A stretch of DNA of 22,576 nt from an uncultured Sulfurimonas sp. Its GTDB lineage: Bacteria; Campylobacterota; Campylobacteria; Campylobacterales; Sulfurimonadaceae. Both the position numbers and the translations under genes were made by a program. Below, piece after piece: positions 22,523 through 22,576 of the stretch. The notes below the pieces were generated by a model that was given only the letters and a program-made list of their open reading frames with translations, was not told where the DNA came from and searched no databases. Where the stretch lies: positions 1-22,576 of the forward strand of contig CALDOC010000360.1 in assembly GCA_937914675.1 (NCBI GenBank), written 5' to 3'. Positions within the stretch are counted from its first letter, which is position 1. Each line of letters begins with the position of its first letter.

Positions 22523-22576
22523 TGGTGGTTTCGGAGAGATTCGAACTCTCGGTAGGTTACCCTACACAACCTTTCC
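22523..22576 (-). tRNA. tRNA-Ser(GGA), 3' part; gene continues past the window
   Basis: Read on the minus strand, the window edge is the anticodon GGA, followed by AA, anticodon stem GGTTG, a 16-nt class II variable arm (GTAGG/CCTAC stem), T-arm GAGAG/CTCTC with loop TTCGAAT, acceptor strand CGAAACC, base A73 and an encoded CCA (22523-22525). The 16-nt variable arm and GGAAA loop match the layout of bacterial tRNA-Ser(GGA). A73 is unexpected, as serine tRNAs normally have G73. The gene converges on the phosphatase/ATPase gene, 44 bp away. Confidence 0.85.

Noticed and set aside
1..22576. CRISPR array, complete insertion sequence or rRNA operon
   Set aside because: No regularly spaced repeats, transposase-length frames with terminal repeats, or rRNA sequences were seen.

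Overview
The window looks like chromosome from a free-living member of the Campylobacterota (Epsilonproteobacteria), of the Sulfurimonas, Sulfuricurvum or Sulfurospirillum kind. This is an inference from gene content: a CcoG gene, a nitrate-sensor (NIT) methyl-accepting protein, an SO_0444-type permease, a kdsD-rluB-rarA run, large Gly-rich lipoproteins, and promoters built on GCTATAAT without a clear -35. No species is claimed.

Layout. Positions 1-3791 (minus) hold the start of an exported, perhaps outer-membrane protein, and a 1120-residue lipoprotein whose 3' end looks frameshifted. A divergent control region (3792-3982) leads to a plus-strand pair: a 338-residue lipoprotein and a TraF_2/UPF0164-like outer-membrane barrel (3983-6178). 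A strong promoter overlapped by a perfect palindrome then drives a recombinase-like protein without its catalytic residues, followed closely by ccoG, the copper-handling assembly factor of cbb3 oxidase (6280-8439). Next come a DUF748/AsmA-like envelope protein (8502-12065) and a YeiH-family transporter (12116-13180).

Positions 13182-15771 are a patchwork. They contain a histidine-kinase C-terminal remnant (minus), an A+T-rich stretch, the first part of an OLD/RecF-like AAA ATPase, an intact SO_0444/ArsP-type permease, a RelE/CopG toxin-antitoxin pair (minus), and a diverged copy of the last codons of the permease. The two permease tails are 80% identical over 55 bp, mostly differing at third codon positions, and bracket the toxin-antitoxin module. 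This looks like the footprint of an insertion or allele replacement.

From 15803 the backbone resumes with kdsD (possibly leaderless), rluB and rarA. After a 45-bp gap there is a tight three-gene signalling operon: a STAS protein, a NIT-domain MCP, and a PP2C/SpoIIE phosphatase fused to an RsbW-like histidine-kinase-type ATPase. The window ends inside a tRNA-Ser(GGA) gene on the minus strand.

The best candidates for something not well described are the recombinase-derived regulator with its own operator in front of ccoG, the STAS/NIT-MCP/PP2C-kinase operon (a possible bridge between a chemoreceptor and partner switching), and the permease-tail scar around the toxin-antitoxin module. No CRISPR array, complete insertion sequence or rRNA gene was seen.
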